Shown here: piece after piece, positions 26,767-35,494 of the stretch
Position numbering within the stretch: position 1 is the stretch's first letter
Layout: the number at the start of each line of letters is the position of its first letter
Source: SCN-70-22 sp046327755
GTDB lineage: Bacteria; Gemmatimonadota; Gemmatimonadetes; Gemmatimonadales; Gemmatimonadaceae
Reading direction: 5' to 3'
Assembly (NCBI GenBank): GCA_046327755.1
Contig: JAXLXW010000015.1
Location: 1 to 64,000 of the forward strand
Length of the DNA stretch: 64,000 nucleotides
Program-made: the position numbers and the translations under genes
Notes under the pieces: model-generated
The model's database searches: none
Told to the model about the DNA's origin: nothing
Seen by the model: only the letters and a program-made list of their open reading frames with translations

Positions 26767-28245
26767 CTATTGGATCGACGTATTTGACGCCAACGCCTTG
26801 GTCAGCCGATAGAGAAACTCCTGCCCCTCGAAATAGCTCTTCACCCCCATCCGCTCATCGCGCCCGTGCGCCCGCGCGTCGACCGTCGGGTCGCTGAACA
26901 GCCCCGAGACGCCATACGCCGGAATTCCTAACGCGCGGAAGAAGCGCGAGTCGGTGGCTCCGGTGCTCATCGTCGGGATCACCGGGATGTCCCCCCACAT
27001 CTCCTTCGTGATCTGCTCCACCGGACCCATCACCTCACGCGCCAGCTTCGTCATGGGCGTCGCCGGGCGCTGCGAGCGGATGATCACCTTCACGTTCGTG
27101 TCGGCGATGACCTGCTCGAGTTCCGCCCGCACCTCTTCCGCGCTGCTCGTGGGGTAGATGCGGCAGTTGATGTTTGCCTCGGCCAGCTGCGGGAGCGCGT
27201 TCGTCGCGTGCCCGCCGTTGAGCTGCGTGGCGACGCAGCTGGTGCGCAGCATCGAGTTGTAGCGCGGGTCGTTCTGCAGGACGGCGAGAGCGCTTGCGTC
27301 CGCCGGGTTGGCGACCAGCGCCTTCATCGCCGCACCGACCGCCGGTGACTCCAGCGCCGCCGTCTGCGAGAAGAAGGCGCGCGTCACTTCATTGAGCTGC
27401 ACCGCAAAGCGATGGCGCCCCACCTTGGAGAGGGCATCGGCCAGCTGCGTGATCGCGTTGTCGTCGCGCGGGACCGAGGAGTGCCCGCCGCGGTTCGTGA
27501 CGCGCAGCGTGAAGTTGGTCGTGATCTTCTCCGCCGCCTGTACCGTGTTGAACAGCTGCTTGCCGTCACGCAGCGTCCCGCCGCCCCCTTCGTTGATCAC
27601 CAGCGCCGCGTCGACCAGCGCGCGGTGATTCTTCGTCAGCCAGTCGACGCCGTTGAACGGCCCGCTCTCCTCGTCGGCGGTGAGGGCGATGATGATGTCG
27701 CGGTCGGGGACGTATCCCTCCTGCTTCATCCGGAAGACGTTCGCCACGAAGATCGACGCCATCGCCTTGTCGTCCGCCGTCCCGCGCCCGTAGAAGTATC
27801 CCTCGCGCTCCAGGAAGACGAACGGGTCGAGGTCGGGCGACCAGTCCGCCTTGAGTGCCTCCACGACGTCGATGTGCGCCAGGAGGAGGAGCGGCTTCCC
27901 CGCGTTAGGCCCCCCCTTGCCGTGGATGCGCGCCACCAGGTTGTGCTTCTTGGGGTTGGGCCCGCCGATGAACAGGTCGCTGTCGGGGATCCCGGCCGCC
28001 TTGAGCCGCTTCAGCATCGCCTCGGCCGCCGTCGTCACGTTCCCCGTCTCGACGCCCGTATTGATCTCCACCAGCTCCTTGTAGATCTCGCGGGTGAGCT
28101 GCTGGTGCGGGGTGAGCGCCCCCGGGGTGTACACGGGCGCCTTGGCCTTGGCCGGGGCCTTCGCCTTCGCCTGGGCGGCCACGATCGTCGGGACGAACAC
28201 GGCGGCACCGAAAGCCACCGTCATACGGGCAAACCTGTTCAGCAT
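26767..28245 (-). CDS. M20-family carboxypeptidase-like metallopeptidase, secreted
   Basis: A 492-residue M20 peptidase. The signal peptide (MLNRFARMTVAFGAAVFV, ending IVAAQ) fixes the ATG at 28245, and an Ala/Lys-rich linker follows. Catalytic motifs: LLLAHIDVVE (metal His with catalytic Asp), YGRGTADDKAMA, TADEESGPFNG (catalytic Glu and metal Glu), and the late histidine region. Such enzymes release C-terminal residues or cleave dipeptides using two zinc ions. Divergent from the esterase gene across a 188-bp spacer. Probably part of the general peptide-scavenging repertoire seen across this window. Confidence 0.87.
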   Translation of the reverse strand: MLNRFARMTVAFGAAVFVPTIVAAQAKAKAPAKAKAPVYTPGALTPHQQLTREIYKELVEINTGVETGNVTTAAEAMLKRLKAAGIPDSDLFIGGPNPKKHNLVARIHGKGGPNAGKPLLLLAHIDVVEALKADWSPDLDPFVFLEREGYFYGRGTADDKAMASIFVANVFRMKQEGYVPDRDIIIALTADEESGPFNGVDWLTKNHRALVDAALVINEGGGGTLRDGKQLFNTVQAAEKITTNFTLRVTNRGGHSSVPRDDNAITQLADALSKVGRHRFAVQLNEVTRAFFSQTAALESPAVGAAMKALVANPADASALAVLQNDPRYNSMLRTSCVATQLNGGHATNALPQLAEANINCRIYPTSSAEEVRAELEQVIADTNVKVIIRSQRPATPMTKLAREVMGPVEQITKEMWGDIPVIPTMSTGATDSRFFRALGIPAYGVSGLFSDPTVDARAHGRDERMGVKSYFEGQEFLYRLTKALASNTSIQ

Positions 28246-28433
28246 GAGACGAACGAAAGGGTGGGGGGTGAGTTTGCGTCGCGCAGACATTATCGCCATT
28301 CGCCCCCCTCCGCACCCCATGGCGGGAACTCGCGCGGGACGGGAGGATTGAAGGAGAGTCCATCCCGACGGTTGAAGCGACCCCGCCCCACACTCGGCGC
28401 CTCCCCCCGCACCCCTCACTCCCCCGCGCGCCA

Positions 28434-29360
28434 ATGAACTCCCGTCTCCCGTCTCCCGTCTCCCGTCCCGCCTTCCGTCTCCTGCTCGGCGCGCTGCTGA
28501 TCGCCCGCCCCGCCGCCGCGCAGGGGACGACGTTCCTTCGCCCCGCCGACATCAACGCCCTCCCCAGCAAGGCGCCGGACGCCGTGATCGCCTACGGCGC
28601 CGACTCGCTCCAGTTCGGTGAACTGCGCCTGCCTAACGGGAAGGGGCCCTTCGCGGTCGCCATCGTCATCCACGGCGGGTGCTGGATCCACGACTACGCC
28701 GCGGCGAAGAACGCCGCCGCACTCGCCGACGCCCTGCGCGATGCCGGTGTCGCGACCTGGAACATCGAATACCGCCGTCGCGACAACCCCGGCGGCGGAT
28801 GGCCCGGGACCTTCCAGGACGCCGCCGCTGCTGCCGACTCGCTGCGCAGCGTCGCCAAGCGCTACCCGCTCGACCTGTCGCGCGTCGTCGCCATCGGCCA
28901 CTCCGCCGGCGGCCAGATGGCGCTCTGGCTCGCCGCTCGCAAGAAGCTCCCTGCGTCGTCACCGCTTCACGCCCGCGACCCGTTGCCGCTGGCGGGGGTC
29001 GTCGCGCTCGGCGGGCCCGGCGACCTGTACGACTTCAACAGCTACGCCGACCCGATCTGCAGCGAAGGAACGGTCCCCAAGCTCCTCGGCGGCACTCCGG
29101 AGCAGGTCCCCGACCGCTGGCGCGACGCTTCTCCCTCCAGCTGGCTTCCGTTAGGTGTCCCGCAGGTCATGCTTGCCGGCGACTCCGACCGCATCATGCC
29201 GCGCGCCCACCTCGACGCCTGGGCCACCAAGGCGCGCGCCGCGGGCGACCGCGTGGAAGTCGTCGTCGTCCCCAACGCCGCGCATCACGAGGTGATGTCT
29301 CCGCGCGCCGTCACGTGGCCGGCGGTGAGGGACGCCGTCCTGAAGCTGACGGAGAAGTAG
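28434..29360 (+). CDS. Alpha/beta-hydrolase, HSL/BD-FAE-like esterase, secreted
   Basis: A 308-residue protein. The signal peptide ends at about RPAAAQ. The oxyanion-hole motif VIHGGCW, nucleophile elbow GHSAGGQ, acid in AGDSDRIMP and base in NAAHHEV are all present and in order, giving a complete Ser-Asp-His triad. It is probably a carboxylesterase or peptidase-like hydrolase acting in the periplasm. Its first codons (SRLPSPVSRP) are translated family B repeat at 28438-28474, so the repeat has become part of the signal peptide n-region, or the true start is slightly downstream at a non-ATG codon. Confidence 0.82.
   Translation: MNSRLPSPVSRPAFRLLLGALLIARPAAAQGTTFLRPADINALPSKAPDAVIAYGADSLQFGELRLPNGKGPFAVAIVIHGGCWIHDYAAAKNAAALADALRDAGVATWNIEYRRRDNPGGGWPGTFQDAAAAADSLRSVAKRYPLDLSRVVAIGHSAGGQMALWLAARKKLPASSPLHARDPLPLAGVVALGGPGDLYDFNSYADPICSEGTVPKLLGGTPEQVPDRWRDASPSSWLPLGVPQVMLAGDSDRIMPRAHLDAWATKARAAGDRVEVVVVPNAAHHEVMSPRAVTWPAVRDAVLKLTEK
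28438..28474. repeat. Family B repeat inside a gene start
   Basis: Three perfect CCCGTCTC units and one CCCGTCCC lie within the first codons of the esterase gene. The orientation is opposite to the copy at 3869-3897. Confidence 0.65.
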
Positions 29361-29446
29361 AGGACGAGAAGACGAGAACCGCCCCCGCCCCGCTGAGTGC
29401 CCCCCGAGGGTTCTAATCTCGTCTTCTCGTCCGCTCGTCCGCTGGC
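29359..29446. repeat. Family A repeat, inverted pair
   Basis: GAGGACGAGAAGACGAGAAC follows the esterase stop directly. The inverse arm CTCGTCTTCTCGTCC plus extra CTCGTCCG units lies at about 29416-29446, before the HEAT-repeat gene. Confidence 0.65.
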
Positions 29447-29490
29447 GCGCAGCGCCCCACGTTTGGCCCCGCTAATGTTCGCTCCGCCAG

Positions 29491-30978
29491 GTGCCGAGAA
29501 TCACCCGTGGACCGTTTCCCATTGGCGAGGTCATGTCGAGCGACGACGGCAAAGAGTACGTCCTGGCGCTGTCACGTCTGGTCGAGAGTGTCTCCAACGC
29601 GTTGCACACCGCGTCGGCACGTGACTCGTACGTGCGGGATGTGGAGACGCGCTCGCGTCGGCACGCGTTGGCGCTCGAGATCGACGGCGACGCGCTGCGT
29701 ATCGGCCTGGACGAGACGCTCTCCTTCGAAACCCCGGGACTCGATGCGCTGCTGTCGGCGCTCCTCGGTCACGGGGTGGCGCGACTCGTCATCCGGCAAC
29801 TCACCCCGGCGCGCGACCTGCTCGAAATGGCGCGCCTCCTGGCCGCGACCCCACGCGACCCCGACGAGGGGCGGCTGATCGAGTCGCGCGCGGTCGCGCT
29901 GCGTCTATGGAACGTCGAGTTCATCGGCGCCTTCGAGCTGGACGAGCACCACATCACGGCCAGTCTCCCGCCGGAACTCATGGTCTCGCTGCGCGACGGC
30001 GCCGACTACGCGCACGCCGAGGCGGCGTTGGCCAAGCTGGCAACGCGCGGCGAGCATGCGCTGGAGAGCGGGGACGCGCGTACGGTCGCTGCGATCCTCG
30101 TCGCGGTCTGGTCGTTCGAGCGTGCGACGCATCACGACGCCCTGCGGCACACGGCGGAGCTCGCGCTCAAGCGACTCATCTCGCCCATGTCGCTCAAGCT
30201 CGCGGCGCAGGTCATCCCCTCGGCGCGCCGCCGCGAGCGGCTCGTCGGCGTCCTGGCCTACACAGGCGACGAGGGGGCCGAAGCGCTCTTCGCGCACCTC
30301 TGCGCCTCGCAGGACATGCACGAGCGGCGCGCCTACTTCGACGCCCTGGTCTCGCTGCGCAGCGGGATCAGCATGCTGATGCAGGCGCTGGACTCCGAAC
30401 AGTGGTACGTCGCCCGCAACGCCGCCGAGTTGTTAGGCGAGATGCGCATCGACGGCGTGGAGTCGTCGCTGGCCATCATGCTGGAATCGGACGACGAACG
30501 CCGGCGTGTGGCCGCCGCCTCGGCGCTGGCGCGCCTGCGCACGACCGACGCCCTCGCGGCGCTGCACACCGTCGTCAACGATCCCTCGGATGCGGTGCGC
30601 TACTTCGCCAGCACCGCGCTCCTCGCCCGCATCGAGGGGGCCAACGCGCGGCAGCTGGGCGTCGCGCTCGACGCCGACGGCGATCCCGACATGAAGCTCC
30701 AGATCGTTTCCGCCCTCGGGCGGCTCGGCACGCCGGACGCCGTGCAGAAGCTGATCAAGACGCTCATGTCGCCGCAGTCGGTGAGTGCGATCGCGAGCAT
30801 GGACAGCGACTTCCGCTGTGCCTCGATCGAGGCGGTCGCCAACGCGCGCGGGTCGGCGGCGATGTCGCTGATCTCCCCCTTCCGCCGCGACAAGGATCCG
30901 CGCGTCGCCGAGACCGCGACGCGCATCTACTCGCGCCTGTCGCGGGAGAACCGGCTGATGCTCAAGTTCTCGGCGTAG
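29491..30978 (+). CDS. HEAT-repeat protein of unknown function
   Basis: A 495-residue soluble protein (481 if the ATG at 29533 is used). The N-terminal half (to about residue 160) is of unknown type. The C-terminal half has helical pairs typical of HEAT/PBS-lyase repeats, e.g. QWYVARNAAELLGEMRID, ERRRVAAASALARLRTTDAL and AVRYFASTALLARIEG, at about 30-residue spacing. Such scaffolds bind proteins, and some modify phycobiliproteins, though that is unlikely here. No signal peptide. TTA-GGC for Leu-Gly occurs at 30432. Confidence 0.75.
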   Translation: MPRITRGPFPIGEVMSSDDGKEYVLALSRLVESVSNALHTASARDSYVRDVETRSRRHALALEIDGDALRIGLDETLSFETPGLDALLSALLGHGVARLVIRQLTPARDLLEMARLLAATPRDPDEGRLIESRAVALRLWNVEFIGAFELDEHHITASLPPELMVSLRDGADYAHAEAALAKLATRGEHALESGDARTVAAILVAVWSFERATHHDALRHTAELALKRLISPMSLKLAAQVIPSARRRERLVGVLAYTGDEGAEALFAHLCASQDMHERRAYFDALVSLRSGISMLMQALDSEQWYVARNAAELLGEMRIDGVESSLAIMLESDDERRRVAAASALARLRTTDALAALHTVVNDPSDAVRYFASTALLARIEGANARQLGVALDADGDPDMKLQIVSALGRLGTPDAVQKLIKTLMSPQSVSAIASMDSDFRCASIEAVANARGSAAMSLISPFRRDKDPRVAETATRIYSRLSRENRLMLKFSA

Positions 30979-31035
30979 CTCCCGCTGCATGGCCGGCAGA
31001 TGCAACGACGGCCACAACAACAAGTGCAACTGCTT

Positions 31036-31072
31036 CAACACGGAGGATGCACGGAGGCACGGAGGGCACGGT
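31036..31072. repeat. Family C CACGGAGG repeat, single arm
   Basis: About four units (CACGGAGGATGCACGGAGGC type) between the convergent HEAT-repeat and photolyase genes. No inverted arm is visible here. Confidence 0.6.
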
Positions 31073-31115
31073 AGGGCTCGCGCGCATCTCTCGCCCTCGC
31101 GTCCCCCGCGCGCCC

Positions 31116-32669
31116 CTAACGCTCGACAACCCCCAGCCGCTTGCGCACCACGCCTGCCCACGCGGTGATGTCGCGCTTCTCGTCATCTCCCATCGCCTCG
31201 ACATGCTTGAGGGCGAGCGCCATGCGCCGGTTGGAGGCGAACATCGACTGGTGGCGGATGAGGAAGTCCCAGTAGAACGTGGTCATCGGGCAGGCTTCCT
31301 CGCCCGTGCGCGTCCCCGGCTCGAAGCGGCACCCGCCGCAATAGTCGGACATCTTGTCGACGTAGCGCCCGCTCGCCGCGTACGGCTTGGTCCCCACCAC
31401 GCCGCCGTCGGCGTGTTGCGACATCCCTAACGCATTGGGGAGCGTCACCCAGTCGATCCCGTCGACGAACATCCCCAGGTACCAGTCGCTCACTTCCTTG
31501 GGATCCACGCCGGCCATCAGGGCGAAGTTGCCGGTGACCATCAGGCGCTGGATGTGGTGCCCGAAGCCGTGCTGCAGCACCTCGCCCACGCTCTCGCGCA
31601 GGCAGCGCATCTCCGTCTCGCCGTTCCAGTAGAGCGTGGGGAGCGCGCGCCGGTGGCCGAGTGCGTTGCGGCTGGCGTAGTCCTGCCCCTCGTGCCAGTA
31701 CACGCCGCGGATGAACTCGCGCCACCCGATTACCTGCCGCACGAACCCTTCGACGGCGTTGAGCGGCGCCGCCCCGCGCGTGTAGGCGTCTACCGCCAGC
31801 TGCACCACCTCGCGCGGATCGAGCAGCTTGAGGTTGAGCGGGGCGGCGATGAGCGAGTGGTGCATCCAGGGGGCGCCGGTCACCATCGCATCCTGGTAGT
31901 CGCCGAAGTGCGCCAGGCGGTGCTGCACGAAGTCGTGCAGCTCGGCCAGCGCCTGCTCGCGCGTCACCGGCCAGTTGAACGCCGCCGCCGACCCCGGCAG
32001 GTCACCCAGCGACTTCTCCACCGAAGCGATCACCGCCTGCGTGACGGCGTCCGGCGCATGCACCACGCGCTTGGGGAGCCTCGCGCGGTCGCCCTTGAAG
32101 CGCTTCCGGTTCTCGGCGTCGTAGTTCCACGCCCCGCCCTCGGGCTTCCCGTCGTCGGTGAGGAGCACCTTGAAGCGCTTGCGCATGGCGCGGTAGAAGT
32201 GCTCCAGCACCAGCTCCTTGCGACCGTTGGCCCACGCGCTGAACTCCTGCGGCGTGACCAGGAAGTGCGGGTCCTCGTGCACCGTGAGCGGGAGCTTCCG
32301 CTGCGCCGCCACGCGCTCGATCATCCGCAGGACGCGCCATTCCCCCGGGCGCACGATCGCCAGCGACTCGGGCTGCAGCGTGTCCAGCGCCCGACGCAGC
32401 TCGCCAGCCAGCGTGGCGGCGTTTCCGGGGTCGTCGAGCTTCGTGTACCGGACCGTGACCCCCTTCGCCCGCAGCGACTCGGCGTAGTGCCGCATCGCTG
32501 AAAGGAAGAGGATCGTGCGCTGCTTGTGCGAGGGGACGTGGCGCGACTCGTCGCTCACTTCCGCCATCAGCACCACGTCGCGCCCCTTGTCGAAGTGGCG
32601 CCGGAAGACGGTGAAGCGCGGGTCGAGCTGGTCGCCCAGGATGAACCAGAGGGTGCGCGTCGCGCTCAC
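31116..32669 (-). CDS. FeS-BCP class cryptochrome/photolyase (PhrB-like)
   Basis: A 517-residue flavoprotein of the iron-sulfur bacterial cryptochrome/photolyase group. An N-terminal Rossmann-like domain (LWFILGDQLDPRF) is followed by a FAD-binding helical domain (RQVIGWREFIRGVYW, LQHGFGHHIQRLMVTGNFAL, DWVTLPNALGMSQHADGG). The four cysteines expected to hold a 4Fe-4S cluster are visible: EMRCLRE, YCGGC and EACPM. Characterised members repair (6-4) photoproducts in a light-dependent way. Its start lies 21 bp after the stop of the membrane peroxiredoxin-like gene on the same strand, so they are probably cotranscribed. The stop TAG lies in CGTTAGG. Confidence 0.92.
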   Translation of the reverse strand: MSATRTLWFILGDQLDPRFTVFRRHFDKGRDVVLMAEVSDESRHVPSHKQRTILFLSAMRHYAESLRAKGVTVRYTKLDDPGNAATLAGELRRALDTLQPESLAIVRPGEWRVLRMIERVAAQRKLPLTVHEDPHFLVTPQEFSAWANGRKELVLEHFYRAMRKRFKVLLTDDGKPEGGAWNYDAENRKRFKGDRARLPKRVVHAPDAVTQAVIASVEKSLGDLPGSAAAFNWPVTREQALAELHDFVQHRLAHFGDYQDAMVTGAPWMHHSLIAAPLNLKLLDPREVVQLAVDAYTRGAAPLNAVEGFVRQVIGWREFIRGVYWHEGQDYASRNALGHRRALPTLYWNGETEMRCLRESVGEVLQHGFGHHIQRLMVTGNFALMAGVDPKEVSDWYLGMFVDGIDWVTLPNALGMSQHADGGVVGTKPYAASGRYVDKMSDYCGGCRFEPGTRTGEEACPMTTFYWDFLIRHQSMFASNRRMALALKHVEAMGDDEKRDITAWAGVVRKRLGVVER

Positions 32670-32690
32670 CGCTGCGACTCCGCAGGCGCG

Positions 32691-33662
32691 TTAGGCCGCC
32701 GACGTCCCGCGCTGCGGGATGTCACACCCCCCCGTGGCGAGGGCGAGGTAGTCCGGACGGTCGCCGGCGTGCGTGTGGCGATAGGAGCGCAGGATGGCAC
32801 CGTGGGAAACTACGAAAGCGCCGGGGAGCTGCAATGCGTCGCCGTGGAAATACCCCTGCATGTGCCCCTTGAGCATCGCCAGGACGCCGCGCGCCGCCAC
32901 CTGCGGGCCAAAGAGCTGGACGAAGGAGCCCTGCGGAAGCTGGAACGCCTGGTACAGCTCACGCAGCGGGTCACCGATCATGTCGACTCCGGCGAGCCCG
33001 TTGGCCGCGGCGAGCGCCTCTCCCTCATCGGGCATCCCCATGTGCACCAGGACGAGCTTGACCCCGGCCGACTCGATCTGGCGTCGCAGCGTGCGCAGGT
33101 CGCCTAACGTCTCCCGGCAGAAGATGCACCCCGTGTGGCGCAGGAAGATCACCAGTCGCGGCCCCTCTTCGGAGAGCTCGAGGAGCGACTCGCCGCGCTC
33201 CGTGATCGCATTCCCCATCGCGTCGCGCAGCGTCCCGCGGAAGATCGAACGCGGGTACTCCCCCGCCGCGTTCTCGCGGACGGCCAGCCAGAGGAGCATC
33301 CCGAACGGGGCGATCCAGAGGAGGTCGTGGACCACCACCAGCGCGCCAAAGGCCCGCGGGAGCGCCCCCGTCACCATCCCGAAGACGAAGCCGAGCGGGG
33401 CGACGAGCTTGGGGATGAAACCGATCATGATGACCGGCCAGTAGCGCAGCGGGTTGCGGGCCGTGACCGCATAGGCCACCCCCATCACCGCCGTCATCAC
33501 CCCGATCCCCTGCCACACCTGCGGATAGTTGAGCGGCGCGATCTTCGTGAAGGTGAAGAACGCGTTGGGGGCGATGACCATCGCCGCGCCAAGGATCAGG
33601 TGCCAGGCGCCGGCGAAGACCAGCACCTGTCGCAGCCACTGCGGCACTCGTCCGGCCATCAT
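32691..33662 (-). CDS. Membrane protein fused to a peroxiredoxin-like (AhpC/TSA_2) domain
   Basis: A 323-residue protein. Residues 1-125 hold four hydrophobic segments (VLVFAGAWHLILGAAMVI, GIGVMTAVMGVAYAV, WPVIMIGFIPKLVAPLGFVF, DLLWIAPFGMLLWLAV). Residues about 165-310 resemble the peroxiredoxin-like-2/SelL-type thioredoxin fold: VIFLRHTGCIFCRETLGDL with Cys179 and Cys182 in a CxxC, then AGVKLVLVHMG and GDPLRELYQAF. It likely carries out a membrane-tethered thiol redox reaction with an unknown substrate. The N-terminal membrane domain is unrecognised and may be part of a respiratory or quinone link. It is upstream of and probably cotranscribed with the photolyase, suggesting protection from photo-oxidative damage. 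Confidence 0.75.
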   Translation of the reverse strand: MMAGRVPQWLRQVLVFAGAWHLILGAAMVIAPNAFFTFTKIAPLNYPQVWQGIGVMTAVMGVAYAVTARNPLRYWPVIMIGFIPKLVAPLGFVFGMVTGALPRAFGALVVVHDLLWIAPFGMLLWLAVRENAAGEYPRSIFRGTLRDAMGNAITERGESLLELSEEGPRLVIFLRHTGCIFCRETLGDLRTLRRQIESAGVKLVLVHMGMPDEGEALAAANGLAGVDMIGDPLRELYQAFQLPQGSFVQLFGPQVAARGVLAMLKGHMQGYFHGDALQLPGAFVVSHGAILRSYRHTHAGDRPDYLALATGGCDIPQRGTSAA

Positions 33663-34136
33663 CTCCCCTGCCTCGTTCGGCCGCGTCCTGCGACCGCGCG
33701 TGCGGGTGCCGGTGCCTGTGCGGTTGCTGCGTTCCCTGCTGCCATTCCTTCGTGCCTCCAGCCGCGCCGGGGGGTGGTGTTCCGACGGTCGTTCCGATCC
33801 AACTCCCCAGTCCCGATCGGGCGGGGCGTACACGAAAAGAACAACGGCCGGCCCATTCCGGTTTCGTGGAATTCCCGTTCCGCTGATTGTTGCATACGAG
33901 GCATCGATCGAGCGGCTTTCTGGATGGGAACGGTGGTGAAACCAAAGCCGCGCCGTGCGACGTACGCGGCGGTGAGCCGTGCGCCCCTCGCGCGTCTCCA
34001 CGCTCGCTCGATTCGCACGCTTCGCCCCATTCTGCTGTCCAATGGGCGGTGCTCGCGGACATTGTGGCGGTTCCCGAGGGGTCGGGACCGCTGCTGGAGC
34101 ACCGTCGGACTCCTGCCCCGGGACAGACATCTCCAT
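33663..34136. other. 474-bp divergent spacer
   Basis: Separates the membrane redox gene from the glycine-rich repeat protein. GC-rich at both ends with an AT-richer centre (about 33830-33910, including a GGAATTCC palindrome at 33869 and TTGCATACGAG) where divergent promoters probably lie. Long open frames cross it on both strands, but their arginine-rich translations are not proteins. Confidence 0.4.
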
Positions 34137-35393
34137 ATGAAGCGCACCATTCCCCGCACCATCCCCCGCACTGTTCTCGTGGTTGCCGCGGTCGCTGCCG
34201 TTGCCGTCGCCGCCACGATCATCCTGCTCTCTCCCCGCGTCGTCCTCTCCCAGGAAAATCGCCGCGATCGTGATGGCGACCGACGTGGTGGCGGCGACCG
34301 CGCCCTCAACATCGGCCCCAATCACACCGGGATCAGCATTGGCGATTCCCGCGAGTGGACCGGGATCCGCCTCAACTTCCGCGACACCCGCCTCGACCGC
34401 GTCTCCGGGCTCAACGTGACCATCTGGGACCCCAAGGAGGGGGGCGAGGGCGACATCACCGGGATCGCGCTCGGCCTTCCCCTCACCGGCGGGCGCGACG
34501 TGTCGGGGATCCAGGTTGGCGCCGGGATCTCCGCCACCCGCCGACTGCAGGGGATCACCATCGCCGCCCTCGGCGCCGGCGCCGGTGAGAAGGTCTCCGG
34601 CCTCGTCGTCGCAGGGCTCGGCGCCGGGACCGGGGGGAACCTCGAGGGGATCATCATCGGCGGCGCTGGTGCGGGGGCGGGCGGGAACGCCAAGGGGATC
34701 ATCATCGGCGGTGCCGGGGCCGGCGTGGCCGGCAACCTCGAAGGCTTTGTCTTTGGCGGGCTGGGTGCCGGCGCGGGCGGCGACCTCAAGGGGATCGGCG
34801 TCGGCGGCCTCGGGATTGGCGGCGCCGGGAACGTCAGCGGTCTCATGGTCGGCGGCCTCGGCGTGGGCGCTGGCGGCAACATGAGCGGCCTCGTGGTCGG
34901 CGGCCTCGGCGCAGGTGCAGCTGGCGGCGGCCAGGGGATCCTGGTGGGCGGGCTCGGCGCCGGCGTCGGTGGCGACTTCAAGGGGATCGGCGTGGGCGGC
35001 ATCGGCTTCGGCGGCGCCGGCGACCTGACCGGATTCTTTGTCGGCGGCGTGGGCGTTGGGGCTGGCGGGACGCTCAAGTACCTCAGCGTGGGGGGCGTCG
35101 GCGTCGGGGCCCCGCGCGTGGAAGGGATCGCGGTCGGCGGCTTTGGCGTGGGCGGCGAGCAGCTGCGCGGGCTCATGGTCGCCGGCGGATCGGTGCGCGT
35201 CACCAAGGGCGGGACGCTGCGCGGCGTTGGGGTCAGCTCGTTCAACTACATCCAGGGGAGCCAGCGCGGGCTCACCATCGGGATCGTGAACTACGCGCGG
35301 AGCCTGCACGGCGTGCAACTCGGCGTCGTCAACATCGTGCGGAACAACCCCAGCGGGCGAAAGGTGCTGCCGGTGGTGAACTGGGGGCAGTGA
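34137..35393 (+). CDS. Exported glycine-rich 16-residue repeat protein (LA_2272-type surface repeat C-terminus)
   Basis: A 418-residue protein. A signal or anchor helix (residues 11-38, ending VVLSQE) is followed by a charged Arg/Asp/Gly linker. From about residue 109 to 345 it consists of near-perfect repeats, 16 residues long between residues 139 and 314 (eleven copies), of the form G-phi-x-phi-G-G-x-G-x-G-A-G-G-N-x-x. The C-terminus GLTIGIVNYARSLHGVQLGVVNI resembles LA_2272-family surface repeats. The regular period predicts a beta-solenoid on the cell surface or in the periplasm. The function is unknown. The ATG at 34137 is chosen for the signal peptide; the frame is open far upstream only because of base composition. 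Confidence 0.75.
   Translation: MKRTIPRTIPRTVLVVAAVAAVAVAATIILLSPRVVLSQENRRDRDGDRRGGGDRALNIGPNHTGISIGDSREWTGIRLNFRDTRLDRVSGLNVTIWDPKEGGEGDITGIALGLPLTGGRDVSGIQVGAGISATRRLQGITIAALGAGAGEKVSGLVVAGLGAGTGGNLEGIIIGGAGAGAGGNAKGIIIGGAGAGVAGNLEGFVFGGLGAGAGGDLKGIGVGGLGIGGAGNVSGLMVGGLGVGAGGNMSGLVVGGLGAGAAGGGQGILVGGLGAGVGGDFKGIGVGGIGFGGAGDLTGFFVGGVGVGAGGTLKYLSVGGVGVGAPRVEGIAVGGFGVGGEQLRGLMVAGGSVRVTKGGTLRGVGVSSFNYIQGSQRGLTIGIVNYARSLHGVQLGVVNIVRNNPSGRKVLPVVNWGQ
34551..35078 (+). repeat. Eleven 48-bp coding repeats
   Basis: Codons 139-314 of the glycine-rich protein form eleven units of exactly 16 codons with no insertions. Units begin at residues 139, 155, 171, 187, 203, 219, 235, 251, 267, 283 and 299. 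Neighbouring units keep glycines at positions 1, 6, 8, 10 and usually 12-13. Confidence 0.85.
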
Positions 35394-35494
35394 GCTGTCG
35401 CAGGGCGTGCACGAATGGTCGACGGCGAGTCGGCGCCCCGCGCCGGCCAGGCGCCGTCGGCCATTCGCTTTGACAGGGCCTGTAGGTTGGGGAG

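Noticed and set aside
33135..34136. Upstream extension of the glycine-repeat protein to 33135
   Set aside because: It would overlap the membrane redox gene on the other strand and read as charged noise. The clear signal peptide starts at 34137.
32691..35318. Single 875-residue minus-strand gene
   Set aside because: Only the last 323 residues look like protein (four membrane helices plus a CxxC fold). The N-terminal part is antisense to the glycine-repeat gene and open because of codon periodicity. Split at 33662.
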